DNA from: Streptomyces abyssalis
GTDB taxonomy: Bacteria; Actinomycetota; Actinomycetes; Streptomycetales; Streptomycetaceae
Direction: 5' to 3'
Assembly (NCBI RefSeq): GCF_001751365.1
Contig: NZ_LJGT01000040.1
Span: 186,001 to 250,000, forward strand
Length of the DNA stretch: 64,000 nt
Of the stretch, positions 8,911 through 18,012 are shown in pieces (within the stretch, counting starts at the first letter, position 1; each line of letters opens with the position of its first letter). The position numbers and the translations under genes were made by a program. The notes beneath the pieces are model-generated. The model ran no database searches, had not been told where the DNA came from, and worked only from the letters and a program-made list of their open reading frames with translations.

Positions 8911-9507
8911 ATGGCACCACGCATCCTGCTCGTACGGCACGGAAAGACCGAATGGTCCTCGACCGGCCAGCACACCAGCCGCACCGACGTCCCCCTGCTC
9001 GACGAGGGCCGCCGTGACGCCCGGCTGCTCGGCGAGCGCCTCAAGAGTGAGCCGTGGAACGGGCTTCCGGACGCCGAGGTACGCACCAGCCCCCTCTCCC
9101 GTGCCCGCGAGACGTGCGACATCGCGGGCTTCGCGGACCGTGCGGCGCAGTGGGACGCCCTGAAGGAGTGGGACTACGGGGCGTACGAGGGCCTCACCAC
9201 GAAGCAGATCCGCGAGGACACCGGCAGCGACTGGTTCATCTGGCGCGACGGTGTCGTCGACGGCGAGAGCATGAGCGCGGTCGCCGACCGCGCCGACAGC
9301 GTCGTGGAATGGGCCCGGTCGGCGGACCGCGACGTGCTCGTCTTCGCGCACGGCCACATTCTGCGAGTGCTGGGCGCACGCTGGCTCGGCCGGGAGGTCC
9401 GGTTCGGGGGATGCCTGTCCCTCTCGCCGGCCTCCTTCTCGGTCCTCGGCTGGGCGTACGGGGAACCGGCGATCGGCCGCTGGAACGACACGGGACATCT
9501 GGACTGA
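8911..9507 (+). CDS. histidine phosphatase family protein (phosphoglycerate mutase-like)
   Basis: A 198-residue cytosolic phosphatase. The catalytic LVRHGKTEW motif near residue 8 carries the phosphorylated His; [11 protein letters not shown] supplies the phosphate-binding Arg; EWDYGAYEG and the late [10 protein letters not shown] (second His) complete the active site. The length fits the cobC/GpmB-like branch, which dephosphorylates small phosphometabolites. The ATG follows GAAGGGG by about 5 nt. It diverges from the nuclease operon. The substrate cannot be told from sequence. Confidence 0.9.
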   Translation: MAPRILLVRHGKTEWSSTGQHTSRTDVPLLDEGRRDARLLGERLKSEPWNGLPDAEVRTSPLSRARETCDIAGFADRAAQWDALKEWDYGAYEGLTTKQIREDTGSDWFIWRDGVVDGESMSAVADRADSVVEWARSADRDVLVFAHGHILRVLGARWLGREVRFGGCLSLSPASFSVLGWAYGEPAIGRWNDTGHLD

Positions 9508-9557
9508 GCGCGAGCCGAGCGGGCGGGGGCCCAGGGCGCGCCCCCGGTTCCAGGCGC

Positions 9558-11129
9558 TCAGGCCGTACGCGGCTTCGGCACGGCGCGGCTCTGCTCCTCC
9601 AGGAACGCGTCGACCGCGCGCTCTCCCGCGTACGGCCGCAGCCGCCGCGCGGCGGTGCCGAGCATCCCGCGGATGCGGGAGGACTGCACGGGCCCCAGCA
9701 GCGCGAGCGCTTCCCCGCCGGCCTTCGCCGCCTCCTCCGGACGCTTCAACGCCGCGAGGTCGCCCGCCAGTTCGGCCGTGAACAGCGCCCTGTTACGGAC
9801 GAAGTGCGGATTCTGAAGTGCGACGGCGCGCCTGGCGTGCGCGGCGGCCCGCTCCAATTCGTGCAGCGCCGACCAGCACTGTGCCTCCAGGCCCGCCAGT
9901 TCGGCGTCGCCGAAGAAGCTCATCCAGGCCGGGTCGGGGTCGGAGGGACCGCGTTCGAAGAGCGCGCGCGCTCTGCTCAGCGCCTCCTGGCATGCCGTAC
10001 GGTCGCCGAGCCCGGCCCAGCCACCCGCCTCGCGCATGCTGAGCAGCGACAACAGCCGTGCGGAGCCGAGGTGTTTGGCCGCCTGCTGCCCGGCCTGCGC
10101 CGCTCGTACGGCCTCGCGCGGACGGCCCGCGTCGCGTGCGAGGAACGCGGTGTTGCAGAAGGCGTGGGCCTCCAGCGCCGGGTCGGTGGCGACGCGGGCT
10201 GTGGCGAGCGCCTCGGCGTAGTGCGAGCGCGCGTCGTCGAAGCGCTCGGAGTCGTGGGCGAGCCAGCCCACGGAGATGGCCAGTTCACCCGCGCCGTTGT
10301 GCAGGCGGTCGGTGACGGACTGGCGGCCGGCGGTGCCCTTGTCGAGGAGTTCGTACGCGGAGCGGAGGGAGTTGCCGGCGCGCTGGTAGAGAGCGTCGGC
10401 GCCGTGCCGGTCGTCCAGGAGCCGGATGCGCCGCACGGCTTGCTCCAGCGCTTCCGCTTCGGTCTCGCCGACGCGCCGGTGGGCGCGCCCGGGCGAGGTG
10501 CGGCCGTCCGCGGCCGCGGCCACGGCGCCGAGGGGCGGCATGGCGGCCATCGCGACTGCCGGGCCGCCGGTCATGAATGCGCGACGTAGCACGTCGCTCT
10601 CCTCGTGGATCTCGGAACAGTCTGAACAGATCGTGCAGATGAACAGGGAGTCGGAGCAGTCCTGCATGGCGTCGGGGCTGCCGCTGTGACCGGTGATGTT
10701 GGTGTGATTGTTGGGATTACCAGGTTTGGTGGGGCTGTTGGGGCTGCTGTGATGACCGAAGAGCGTACGCGATTCCGTATGACGCGTCGTCAGGTAAGTC
10801 GGCGGATTATCACCTCCGTGCGCCTGTTGGGTACGGCGGGCGGCCCTGCCCCGTACGGCGTCGCGGTCGGCGAAGCCCATGTCGGTGAGCGTGCGCCCCG
10901 GGAACATGTGCAGGAGGACCCGCTCGTAGGCGTAGTTGGGGCAGCGGATCTCGCCTGCCTCCACCCGTCCGATGTAGCGGGCGTCGCACGCGACGTGTTC
11001 GCCGATCTCGCGCGCCGCCCGGCGTACGGCCGCGGCGAACTCGGCAGGCGACAGTGTGCCGCGCAGCCGACGGAACGCCGTGTTGGGCGCGCGGTGCGGG
11101 CCCTGCGGCGCGGAAGATGACGACGCCAT
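9558..11129 (-). CDS. NsdA-like TPR transcriptional regulator
   Basis: A 523-residue protein. The first 90 residues resemble a winged or helix-turn-helix DNA-binding segment (YIGRVEAGEIRCPNYAYERV). A short linker rich in Asn, Thr and Cys (about 125-170) follows, then a Met/Ala-rich hydrophobic patch, and residues 215-500 are tetratricopeptide-like helical repeats (AHDSERFDDARSHYAEAL, AELAGDLAALKRPEEAAKAG). This layout matches NsdA, a negative regulator of Streptomyces development and antibiotic production, and its many paralogues. It stands alone between two divergent genes. It is probably a paralogue rather than NsdA itself. Confidence 0.7.
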   Translation of the reverse strand: MASSSSAPQGPHRAPNTAFRRLRGTLSPAEFAAAVRRAAREIGEHVACDARYIGRVEAGEIRCPNYAYERVLLHMFPGRTLTDMGFADRDAVRGRAARRTQQAHGGDNPPTYLTTRHTESRTLFGHHSSPNSPTKPGNPNNHTNITGHSGSPDAMQDCSDSLFICTICSDCSEIHEESDVLRRAFMTGGPAVAMAAMPPLGAVAAAADGRTSPGRAHRRVGETEAEALEQAVRRIRLLDDRHGADALYQRAGNSLRSAYELLDKGTAGRQSVTDRLHNGAGELAISVGWLAHDSERFDDARSHYAEALATARVATDPALEAHAFCNTAFLARDAGRPREAVRAAQAGQQAAKHLGSARLLSLLSMREAGGWAGLGDRTACQEALSRARALFERGPSDPDPAWMSFFGDAELAGLEAQCWSALHELERAAAHARRAVALQNPHFVRNRALFTAELAGDLAALKRPEEAAKAGGEALALLGPVQSSRIRGMLGTAARRLRPYAGERAVDAFLEEQSRAVPKPRTA

Positions 11130-11309
11130 GGCCGGACCGTACCGGCTGTGACGCCGTCAGCACGCAGGGTTCCGCTACAAAACGGATATCTCACCCATCA
11201 TCTGCCATGAAGTGCCATCCTTTGTGGCGGGGTGTGCCGTAGCCCGTTGACGGTCCGGGCCGTTGAACTCTGCATGACCACTGCGGAGGAGCTCGGAGGA
11301 GGGGTCCCG

Positions 11310-11693
11310 ATGGACACCGGCCTAGGAGTCCGCACCGTTTCCGGCGGTGTGCCCTGCGATCTGGTGACTGTGCCCGCCCGGCAGGGCCTGGAGGCCGTCG
11401 ACATCCTGCGTCTCCGGGACGGGCTGGGCCCGGTGCTGCTGTGCGACGGTGACGGGGACACTCTCGGTTTCCTCGTGCCGCCGGGCACCGCCGCCTGCTG
11501 GGACCTGCCCGGCAGCGCCTGCACCCAGACCCCCGGCCGGCCCCGAACGGTCGCGCAGGACCCGCCACTTGCCGGCACGGGGTGGCTCGTACCTCCGGAG
11601 TGGGCGTTCGGGGTGGCCACCGACGCGTCGCTGCTGCGGGCCGCGCTGGGCGAGGCCGCCCGCACGATCGAGGCCGCCGACCGCTGCCAGTGA
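11310..11693 (+). CDS. small conserved Streptomyces protein, 127 aa
   Basis: I recognise this as a widespread Streptomyces family of unknown function. Visible blocks are LVTVPARQGLEAVDILRLRDG, GFLVPPGTAACWDLPGSAC and LRAALGEAARTIEAADRC. It is soluble and shows no catalytic motif. Three cysteines are spread along the chain. I chose ATG 11310 because GGAGGAGG lies about 7 nt upstream; ATG 11274 and GTG 11232 lack such a site. It sits between the TPR regulator (divergent) and the spermidine-synthase-like gene (same strand, 48 nt gap). Confidence 0.75.
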   Translation: MDTGLGVRTVSGGVPCDLVTVPARQGLEAVDILRLRDGLGPVLLCDGDGDTLGFLVPPGTAACWDLPGSACTQTPGRPRTVAQDPPLAGTGWLVPPEWAFGVATDASLLRAALGEAARTIEAADRCQ

Positions 11694-11741
11694 ACAGCCC
11701 CTGAGCAGCCGGGCTCCCCGGACTCCGGCGATACTGGGCAT

Positions 11742-12716
11742 GTGGCGAAGGGCGGACAACGGCGGAGCAACGGTGCCCGTGACGGCGCCCGCGGCAGTGA
11801 CCGCGGCGGTGACCGTGGCAGGGGCGGCCGTGCGCGGGGGGCGCGCGAGACGCTGAGCGCACAGGTCGACGGGGGTCACGCGGAGCTCGTCCCCGATCCC
11901 GACCGCGCGCACGGCTGGTCGCTGCTGCTGGACGGAGCGCCGCAGTCCTACGTCGACTTGGACGACCCCTCCCACCTCGGGTTCGAGTACCAGCGCAGAC
12001 TCGGTCACGTCATCGACCTCGTGGCGCCGCCGGGACGTCCGCTGCACGTGCTGCACCTGGGCGGCGGAGCCTTCTCCCTCGCCCGTTACGTCGCGGCCAC
12101 CCGGCCCCGTTCCACGCAGCAGGTCGTCGAGCGGGACACGGCGCTCGCCGCATGGGTGCGCACCGCCCTGCCGTTGGAACGTGGCTGGCGCATACGCGTA
12201 CGCGGCGGCGACGCCCGTGAGGGCCTGGGCAGACTCCCGGTGCGGTGGGCGGACCTCGTCATCGCCGACGTCTTCACCGGCGCGAGCACGCCCGCGCATC
12301 TGACCAGCACCGAATTCCTCCACGAAGTACGGCGTGTGCTGCGCCCGGACGGACTGTACGCCGCGAACATCGCCGACGGGCCGGGCGGCGACGGCGGCGG
12401 GACGGCCCGTGGGCGGGGGCGCCGGCCGCTGGAGCATCTGCGCTCACAAGTCGCCACGGTGCGCGAGGTGTTCACCTCGGCTGCTCTCGTGGCCGATCCC
12501 GCCGTGCTGCGCGGGAAGCGCTTCGGCAACGCCGTACTCGTCGCAGCCGACCGTGAGTTGCCCGTCGCGGAGCTGACCCGGCGCTCGGCGGGCGACCCGC
12601 ACCCGGGGCGGGTGGAGTCGGGCGGCACGCTCGACGGCTTCGCGGGCGGCGCCGTGCCGGTCACCGACGCGACGGCGAAGCCCTCACCGGTACCGCCTGA
12701 AGGAACCTTCGGCTGA
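11742..12716 (+). CDS. spermidine synthase-like Rossmann protein
   Basis: A 324-residue protein with the spermidine-synthase/methyltransferase fold. After a basic Gly/Arg-rich tail (1-38) come YQRRLGHVIDLV, the nucleotide-binding loop VLHLGGGAFSLARYVA, VVERDTALAAWVR, GDAREGLGRLP and VIADVFTGASTPAHLTSTEF. The Asp-Asp/Tyr set of polyamine synthases is only partly kept, so it may be one of the many actinobacterial paralogues not acting on putrescine. The GTG start at 11742 gives the full N-terminus. It may be cotranscribed with the small gene before it. Confidence 0.78.
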   Translation: MAKGGQRRSNGARDGARGSDRGGDRGRGGRARGARETLSAQVDGGHAELVPDPDRAHGWSLLLDGAPQSYVDLDDPSHLGFEYQRRLGHVIDLVAPPGRPLHVLHLGGGAFSLARYVAATRPRSTQQVVERDTALAAWVRTALPLERGWRIRVRGGDAREGLGRLPVRWADLVIADVFTGASTPAHLTSTEFLHEVRRVLRPDGLYAANIADGPGGDGGGTARGRGRRPLEHLRSQVATVREVFTSAALVADPAVLRGKRFGNAVLVAADRELPVAELTRRSAGDPHPGRVESGGTLDGFAGGAVPVTDATAKPSPVPPEGTFG

Positions 12717-12784
12717 CCCGCCCGGGGCTCCGGTGCGCTCGCCGGCGTACCCGCGTACGTACTCGCGCTCCCGCGTGCTCTGCC

Positions 12785-13333
12785 TCAGCCGTTGTCGTAC
12801 GACTCGATGCGCGGCGGCGCCCCGTCCCAGCGGCAGAAGACGGAGGAGGACGCCCCGTCCTTGGAGAAGGTCACCCGGATCCAGGTGGAGTCCTTCCAGA
12901 CCTGCATGTCCCAGCCGTCGTTGGGCGTCGCGGACACCAACGTCGCGTAGTCGTCGCGCATGTCAAAGACGGCGCGGCCGCCCGCGACGCTGGCACCCTC
13001 CACCTTCCCCGACTCCGGCGGGTCGGCCGGCTCCGTGGGCCTGGACGGCGGTTTCGTCGTCTGCTCACCGCCGCCGGGCGCGGAAGGGGAGGCGGTCGGC
13101 CGCGGTTTCTCCGGCGGTGAGGACTTGGAGGGGGACGGCGCCGGCTCCGGCTGCTGCGGGGACGGCGCTCCGGGGCCCGTCGTGGACGACGAACCGTCCG
13201 CGATGGGCAGCGAACGCGGCGGCTCGTACTCGGTGCCTGCCAGGACCGTGTGAACCCCGAACCAGGACAGCGTCACTGCGCCGCTTGTCGCCAGCATCCA
13301 AGCCGTCGCGTGCACGAGTGTTCGTCGTCCCAT
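12785..13333 (-). CDS. membrane-anchored or secreted hypothetical protein
   Basis: A 182-residue protein. Residues about 8-33 form a hydrophobic anchor or signal (WMLATSGAVTLSWFGVHTVL), residues about 45-105 are Pro/Ser/Thr-rich cell-wall-spanning linker, and the C-terminal 75 residues are a compact extracytoplasmic domain (DDYATLVSATPNDGWDMQVW, FCRWDGAPPRIESY). No enzyme motif is seen. It diverges from the response regulator with 60 nt between, and could serve as an accessory protein for that two-component system. A GTG at 13366 is an alternative start and would overlap the shared promoter. Confidence 0.7.
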   Translation of the reverse strand: MGRRTLVHATAWMLATSGAVTLSWFGVHTVLAGTEYEPPRSLPIADGSSSTTGPGAPSPQQPEPAPSPSKSSPPEKPRPTASPSAPGGGEQTTKPPSRPTEPADPPESGKVEGASVAGGRAVFDMRDDYATLVSATPNDGWDMQVWKDSTWIRVTFSKDGASSSVFCRWDGAPPRIESYDNG

Positions 13334-13380
13334 CACTGTCACCATAGCTGCAACCTGCGTACTCACGTCCCGGTATGGAC

Positions 13381-13386
13381 TAACGT
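13381..13386 (+). promoter_or_regulatory. -10 TAACGT of a leaderless response-regulator transcript
   Basis: TAACGT ends 6 nt before the ATG at 13393, so transcription would begin at or next to the start codon. There is no ribosome-binding site before this ATG, as expected for a leaderless mRNA. The -35 is not clear. Confidence 0.5.
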
Positions 13387-13392
13387 TCGCAC

Positions 13393-14112
13393 ATGGCCCG
13401 AGTGCTCGTGGTCGAGGACGACCAGTTCGTACGTTCCGCCCTCATCCGGCACCTCAAGGACGCCTCGCACGTGGTGCGCAGCGTCGGCACGGCGCTGGAG
13501 GCGCTGCGCGAGGTCGCCCAATACGGATTCGACGTCGTGATCCTCGATTTGGGCCTTCCCGACCTGGACGGCGCGGAGGCGCTGAAGATGCTGCGCGGCA
13601 TCACGGACGTACCCGTGATCGTCGCCACGGCCCGCGACAACGAGAACGAGATCGTCCGCCTGCTCAACGACGGTGCGGACGACTACCTGGTCAAGCCCTT
13701 CTCCGTGGAACACCTTTCCGCCCGCATGTCCGCGGTGCTGCGGCGCTCACAGGGCGCGACGGCAGGCGGGGGCGGCGGCCAGGGCACGGTCACGGAGCGT
13801 GTGTTGAGGGTGGGCGGCCTCGCCATCGACCCGCTGCGGCGGCAGGCCGAGCTCGACGGCGCGCTGCTGGATCTCACCCGGCGCGAGTTCGACCTGCTGG
13901 CATTTCTCGCCGGCCGGCCGGGTGTGGTCGTGGCGCGCAGGGAGCTGCTGGCCGAGGTCTGGCAGCAGTCCTACGGCGACGACCAGACCATCGACGTCCA
14001 TCTCTCCTGGCTGCGCCGCAAGTTGGGCGAGACGGCGGCCCGTCCGCGCTACCTGCACACCATCCGCGGCGTCGGGGTGAAGCTCGAGGCGCCGACGGAG
14101 GCGCGGCCGTGA
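13393..14112 (+). CDS. OmpR/PhoB-family response regulator
   Basis: A 239-residue two-component regulator. The receiver domain (1-120) has the acidic pair VVEDDQ, phospho-acceptor Asp in VVILDLGLPDLDG, TARD and the Lys of YLVKPF. The C-terminal winged helix (about 145-235) has LTRREFDLLAFLAGRPG, LLAEVW and HLSWLRRKLGE, typical of OmpR-type DNA binding. The sensor kinase gene follows after 16 nt, so the pair forms an operon. The signal is unknown. Confidence 0.95.
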   Translation: MARVLVVEDDQFVRSALIRHLKDASHVVRSVGTALEALREVAQYGFDVVILDLGLPDLDGAEALKMLRGITDVPVIVATARDNENEIVRLLNDGADDYLVKPFSVEHLSARMSAVLRRSQGATAGGGGGQGTVTERVLRVGGLAIDPLRRQAELDGALLDLTRREFDLLAFLAGRPGVVVARRELLAEVWQQSYGDDQTIDVHLSWLRRKLGETAARPRYLHTIRGVGVKLEAPTEARP

Positions 14113-14128
14113 GAAAGGAAATACGGGC

Positions 14129-15622
14129 ATGAGATGGGCACTGGTGAAGGTGTGCCTCGCCGTGACAGTCATGGTGGTGATCGCCTTCGCCGTGCCCTTG
14201 GGGCTCGTCGTGAAGGAGACGGCGCGGGACCGTGCGTTCTCCAACGCCGAGCGGCAGGCGGCCACCGTCGGTCCGGTGCTGGCGATCACGACGGACCGGC
14301 AGGAGCTCGAGCGGGCCGTGGTCAGCACGGAGGCGGGCGGCGAGGGCCGGCTCGCCGTACATGTGCCGCAGGCCCCGTCGCCCTCGAAGTCCTCGGACTC
14401 TTCCAACTCCTCGAACTCCTCGAAGGGGTCCGCGAGGGCCGGAGCAGCCGGTCCGGACAGCGCCGTCGAGGTGGGCCGGCAGCGTGCCACCCAGAAGCAG
14501 CTGGAGACGGCAAGGCGCCAGGGCCGCGCCTCGACCGTCATGGTGCCCGGCGGCTACACCTTGCTGCGGCCCACCGCGGTCGCCAGCGGTGAGTTCGCCG
14601 TCGTCGAGGTGTTCATCCCGAACGACGAGGTGACCCACAACGTCACCACGTCATGGCTGATCCTCGCGGGCGTCGGCATCGCCCTGATCCTCGGGTCGGT
14701 GGCCGTCGCCGACCGGCTCGGGACGCTCATGGTGCGCCCGGCGGGGCGTCTCGCGGCCGCCGCGCACTCCCTGGGGGAGGGCAAGCTGGGCGTGCGGGTG
14801 CCCGAGGACGGGCCGAGCGAACTGCGGTCCGCCGCCGTGGCGTTCAACGCCATGGCCGATCAGGTCGTACAACTCCTCGCCAATGAACGGGAGTTGGCGG
14901 CCGACCTGTCGCACCGGCTCCGTACGCCGCTGACGGTGCTGCGTCTGAACGCCGCCTCGCTCGGCGACGGCGACGCCGCGGAACACACCCGGGAGGCCGT
15001 CGCCAAGCTGGAGAGCGAGGTCGACCACATCATCAGCACCGCCCGCGAGCAGCGGGAGCAGCGGGTCCAGACGACGGGGGCCATCGAGTCCGCGGCCTGC
15101 GACGCGGCGGAAGTGATACGGGAACGCATGGCGTTCTGGTCGGCACTCGCCGAGGACGAGGGACGGGAGGCGCGGCTGGCCGGTGTGGAGCGTCCGGTCC
15201 GGGTGCCGGTCGCCCGGAGTGAACTCGCCGCGGCCCTGGACGCGATGCTCGGCAACGTCTTCCGTCACACGCCGGTGAGCACGGCCTTCTCCGTGGACGT
15301 CCACCACGGCGGACCGGCGAGCAACTCGGTGATCGTGCTCGTCTCCGACGCGGGCCCCGGCATAGCCGACCCGGACGCCGCGCTTCGCCGCGGCCACGGC
15401 GACGGCAAGCCGGGGTCGACCGGGCTCGGCCTGGACATCGTGCGCAGGGTCGCGGAGTCCACCGGCGGTGACGTACGCATCGGACCGTCCGTGCTGGGCG
15501 GCACCGAGATACGGGTGTGGCTGACGCTGGACGGCGGCGAGGCGGAGCGGCGCCGCCGCGGCCGGGGCCGTCGCCGCCCCGAACGCGAGCGCCGGACCCG
15601 CCTCCCCCTGGGCCGGGGCTAG
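14129..15622 (+). CDS. membrane sensor histidine kinase
   Basis: A 497-residue kinase for the adjacent regulator. There is an N-terminal membrane helix (about 5-27), an extracytoplasmic sensor region of about 140 residues with a Ser/Asn-rich stretch (SDSSNSSNSSKGS), a second helix (about 172-196), HAMP (about 197-250), dimerisation H-box ADLSHRLRTPL, then ATPase blocks: N-box MLGNVFRHTP, G1 DAGPGIADPD, and G2 GLGLDIVRRVA. The C-terminus is a run of Arg (about 475-490). AAGGA precedes the ATG by about 10 nt. All catalytic boxes are intact. Confidence 0.94.
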   Translation: MRWALVKVCLAVTVMVVIAFAVPLGLVVKETARDRAFSNAERQAATVGPVLAITTDRQELERAVVSTEAGGEGRLAVHVPQAPSPSKSSDSSNSSNSSKGSARAGAAGPDSAVEVGRQRATQKQLETARRQGRASTVMVPGGYTLLRPTAVASGEFAVVEVFIPNDEVTHNVTTSWLILAGVGIALILGSVAVADRLGTLMVRPAGRLAAAAHSLGEGKLGVRVPEDGPSELRSAAVAFNAMADQVVQLLANERELAADLSHRLRTPLTVLRLNAASLGDGDAAEHTREAVAKLESEVDHIISTAREQREQRVQTTGAIESAACDAAEVIRERMAFWSALAEDEGREARLAGVERPVRVPVARSELAAALDAMLGNVFRHTPVSTAFSVDVHHGGPASNSVIVLVSDAGPGIADPDAALRRGHGDGKPGSTGLGLDIVRRVAESTGGDVRIGPSVLGGTEIRVWLTLDGGEAERRRRGRGRRRPERERRTRLPLGRG

Positions 15623-15666
15623 CGCGCGGGCGGAGCGCGGGAGCGAGGCAGCGGGTGAAGGCTCCC

Positions 15667-15744
15667 AGCGGCCCGAGCGGCCCGAGCGGCCCGAGCGGCC
15701 CGAGCGGCCCGAGCGGCCCGAGCGGCCCGAGCGGCCCGAGCGGC
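15667..15744. repeat. 9-bp tandem repeat AGCGGCCCG, 8 perfect copies
   Basis: Eight uninterrupted copies of AGCGGCCCG (15667-15738) plus a partial ninth lie in the 326-bp gap between the kinase and the chitinase-like gene. If read from a GTG at 15655, the plus strand would give (Gly-Pro-Ser)n, collagen-like. No ribosome-binding site or conserved flank supports translation. Elsewhere in this gap I see no gene. The stretch just before 15949 probably holds the chitinase promoter. Confidence 0.9.
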
Positions 15745-15948
15745 ACCGTGCCGCTCGGCGAACGACGACCTCGTCCGTGCGCCGGGGCCGCGGCACGGGT
15801 GCCCCGTTCCCTAACCGGACCCTTGCCCTCCCTTAAGCGCGGCCTAAGTTCCTCAACTCCCGCCCGTAACAAGCGAATTGTCCGGCTCGGCCCCGCTAGT
15901 TTGCCTCAGGTCCGTACCATCACCCCCACCTGATGAGGCACCCCGACG

Positions 15949-17004
15949 ATGACGAACACCCCTGCAGCACAGCCCTCCCGGACCAGCCGCAAAGTGAAGC
16001 TCGCCGCGGCGGCAGCCGCTGCCGCGACGGTCGCCGGCGCCGCCTTCGCGTTCGCCGGGAACGCGAGCGCCGGCGAGGAGGAGAAGGGCAGCGCGAGCAA
16101 GGCGAAGCCCGCGGCGGCAGGCACCTTCGCGCCGTACGTCGACACCTCGCTCGAGCCCTCCTACGACCTCATCAAGAGCTCCGAGAAGACGGGTGTGAAG
16201 GAGTTCAACCTGGCCTTCATCACCTCGGGCGGCGGCTGTGTCCCCAAGTGGGGCGGCACCCAGGACCTCGGTGAGAACGCCGTGGCGAAGCAGATCGAGG
16301 AATTCCGGGCCAAGGGCGGAGACGTGAGGGTCTCCTTCGGCGGCGCGGCCGGCTCCGAACTCGGCCTGGCCTGCGACTCGGCGGACGAACTGGCCAAGGC
16401 GTACGGCAAGGTCATCGAAGCCTTCGCCCTGAAGAAGGCCGACTTCGACATCGAGGGTGCCGCCCTTCCCGACACCGAGGCCAACACCCGCCGCGCCCAG
16501 GCGATCGCCCAGCTCCAGAAGAAGCACAAGGACCTGGACGTCTCCTTCACCCTGCCCGTGCTCCCCGAGGGGCTGACACAGGACGGCACGGGCCTGCTGG
16601 AGAACGCCAAGAAGAACGGGGTGAAGATCTCCGCGGTCAACATCATGGCCATGGACTACGGCCCGTCCTACGACGGCGACATGGGTAAGTACGCCATCGA
16701 CGCCGCCACCGCCACCCAGAAGCAGGTCAAGACGGCGCTGGGCATCGAGGACGACGCCAAGGCGTGGAAGACCGTGGCCGTCACCCCGATGATCGGCGTC
16801 AACGACGTCCCCGTCGAGATCTTCAAGACGGACGACGCGGCCGAGGTGAAGAAGTTCGCGGACGAGAAGAACCTGGGCTGGCTCTCGATGTGGTCGGCCA
16901 CCAGGGACAAGGCCTGCCCGGGCGGCCCCAAGGACGAGGCGGACCCGACCTGTTCGAGCATCGAGCAGGAAGCGGACGCGTTCGCCAAGGGCTTCACCGG
17001 CTGA
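15949..17004 (+). CDS. secreted GH18 chitinase-like protein
   Basis: A 351-residue exported protein with a signal peptide (residues about 1-41, Ala-rich core, cleavage near ASAGE). The single domain is a GH18 TIM barrel: FNLAFITSGGGCVPKWGG on an early strand, VRVSFGGAAGSE on the next, catalytic DFDIEG with the acid/base Glu, and INIMAMDYG. The usual first Asp of DGxDxDxE is Lys here (KKADFDIE), as the call notes from direct reading. Several Streptomyces chitinases of this short single-domain type exist, and no chitin-binding module is fused. A palindromic hairpin follows the stop. Confidence 0.8.
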   Translation: MTNTPAAQPSRTSRKVKLAAAAAAAATVAGAAFAFAGNASAGEEEKGSASKAKPAAAGTFAPYVDTSLEPSYDLIKSSEKTGVKEFNLAFITSGGGCVPKWGGTQDLGENAVAKQIEEFRAKGGDVRVSFGGAAGSELGLACDSADELAKAYGKVIEAFALKKADFDIEGAALPDTEANTRRAQAIAQLQKKHKDLDVSFTLPVLPEGLTQDGTGLLENAKKNGVKISAVNIMAMDYGPSYDGDMGKYAIDAATATQKQVKTALGIEDDAKAWKTVAVTPMIGVNDVPVEIFKTDDAAEVKKFADEKNLGWLSMWSATRDKACPGGPKDEADPTCSSIEQEADAFAKGFTG

Positions 17005-17020
17005 CCGGCCTCCCACCCGA

Positions 17021-17042
17021 AGCCGGCCGTGCGCGGCCGGCT
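17021..17042 (+). terminator. hairpin after chitinase-like gene
   Basis: AGCCGGCCG and CGGCCGGCT form a perfect 9-bp stem with a 4-nt loop, 17 nt past the stop. No T-run is visible. Confidence 0.6.
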
Positions 17043-17288
17043 CCCGGACCAGGGTGGGGCGTGGCGCCTTCCCCCCACACCCCGCTTCGCCCCACCCTTT
17101 CATTCTGAATACAGCTCCTTCTGAATACCGGGTTCCCGGACCCTTCAGGACCCCAGGCGGGTCCCCTACTCGTCCCGGCGCTCCGTCACACCTCACCTGA
17201 CCCCTGAGGGTGACGGGGCGTCGGGATGGTCACTCCTCCGGACAGCGCCCGGGTGCGGGCGCCCTGCCGGTGTCCTTTGCTGCCAGGT

Positions 17289-17894
17289 ATGACACCTCAG
17301 ACGCGGCGTGATTCAGGCATCGTGCGGAGGATATTGACCGGCGGGCTCGCAGCGGCCGTATCCATATGCGGCTTCGCCGGCTCGGCGTCGGTGAACAGCC
17401 GGCCCCACAATCTGGCTCCGGCGTCGGACGACGTCGGGCGTCCGGGGGAGGGCCGCGAGCGCGTCACCCTCAGCGAACCGGCACCCTCCTACGCACGTCC
17501 CATAACGAAGGCCGCCCGCATCTCGGAGCGCTGGGGAGTCCCCGGCGGATGGGCGGCAGGACATCACACGGGCGTCGACTTCGCCGCACCGACGGGAACC
17601 ACCGTCCGGTCAGTCGGCACCGGCAGAGTCGAACTCGCCGGGGAAGCAGGCTCGTACGGCAATGCCGTGATCGTCCACATGAAGGACGGCAAGCACGTCC
17701 TCTTCGCGCACCTCTCGAAGATCACCGTACGGCTGGGGCGCGTCGTCCGCGCGAACACCGTACTCGGCGAATCCGGCAACACCGGCCGGTCGACCGGCCC
17801 GCATCTGCACTTCGAGGTACGCGCCAAGCGGGGTTACGGCACGGAAGTCGACCCCGTCACCTACCTGGCCCGGCACGGTGTCCGCATCGCGTAG
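17289..17894 (+). CDS. secreted M23 metallopeptidase (LytM-like)
   Basis: A 201-residue exported endopeptidase that would cut peptide bridges in peptidoglycan. A signal sequence (about residues 12-35, LTGGLAAAVSICGFAGSASV) is followed by a linker, then the M23 fold: zinc ligands in HHTGVDFAAP, the conserved GNAVIVHMKDGKHVLFAHLS, and the HLHFEV motif that supplies another zinc His and the catalytic His. The domain is complete and carries no LysM or SH3. ATG 17289 gives a normal signal peptide; an upstream in-frame ATG at 17226 would add 21 residues that disrupt it. Confidence 0.88.
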   Translation: MTPQTRRDSGIVRRILTGGLAAAVSICGFAGSASVNSRPHNLAPASDDVGRPGEGRERVTLSEPAPSYARPITKAARISERWGVPGGWAAGHHTGVDFAAPTGTTVRSVGTGRVELAGEAGSYGNAVIVHMKDGKHVLFAHLSKITVRLGRVVRANTVLGESGNTGRSTGPHLHFEVRAKRGYGTEVDPVTYLARHGVRIA

Positions 17895-17926
17895 CCCGTG
17901 AAGCGGCATCCCGCGGGGCCAGCATG

Positions 17927-17962
17927 AGGCCCTCACCGGAGAGGCGTCCCGGTGAGGGCCTT
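17927..17962. terminator. convergent terminator hairpin
   Basis: AGGCCCTCACCGG and CCGGTGAGGGCCT make a 13-bp perfect stem with a 9-nt loop between two converging genes, so it can act in both directions. Confidence 0.8.
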
Positions 17963-18012
17963 GCCACGAGGCGGTCCGTGCGGCGATCGGGCGCAGAGCC
18001 GGCGGTCGCCAG

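Noticed and set aside
15667..15744. CRISPR-like array
   Set aside because: The units are 9 bp and contiguous, with no spacers and no cas genes.
17120..17288. Cyclic di-AMP (ydaO) riboswitch before the M23 gene
   Set aside because: Such switches precede some Streptomyces wall hydrolases, but I could not find the conserved core here.
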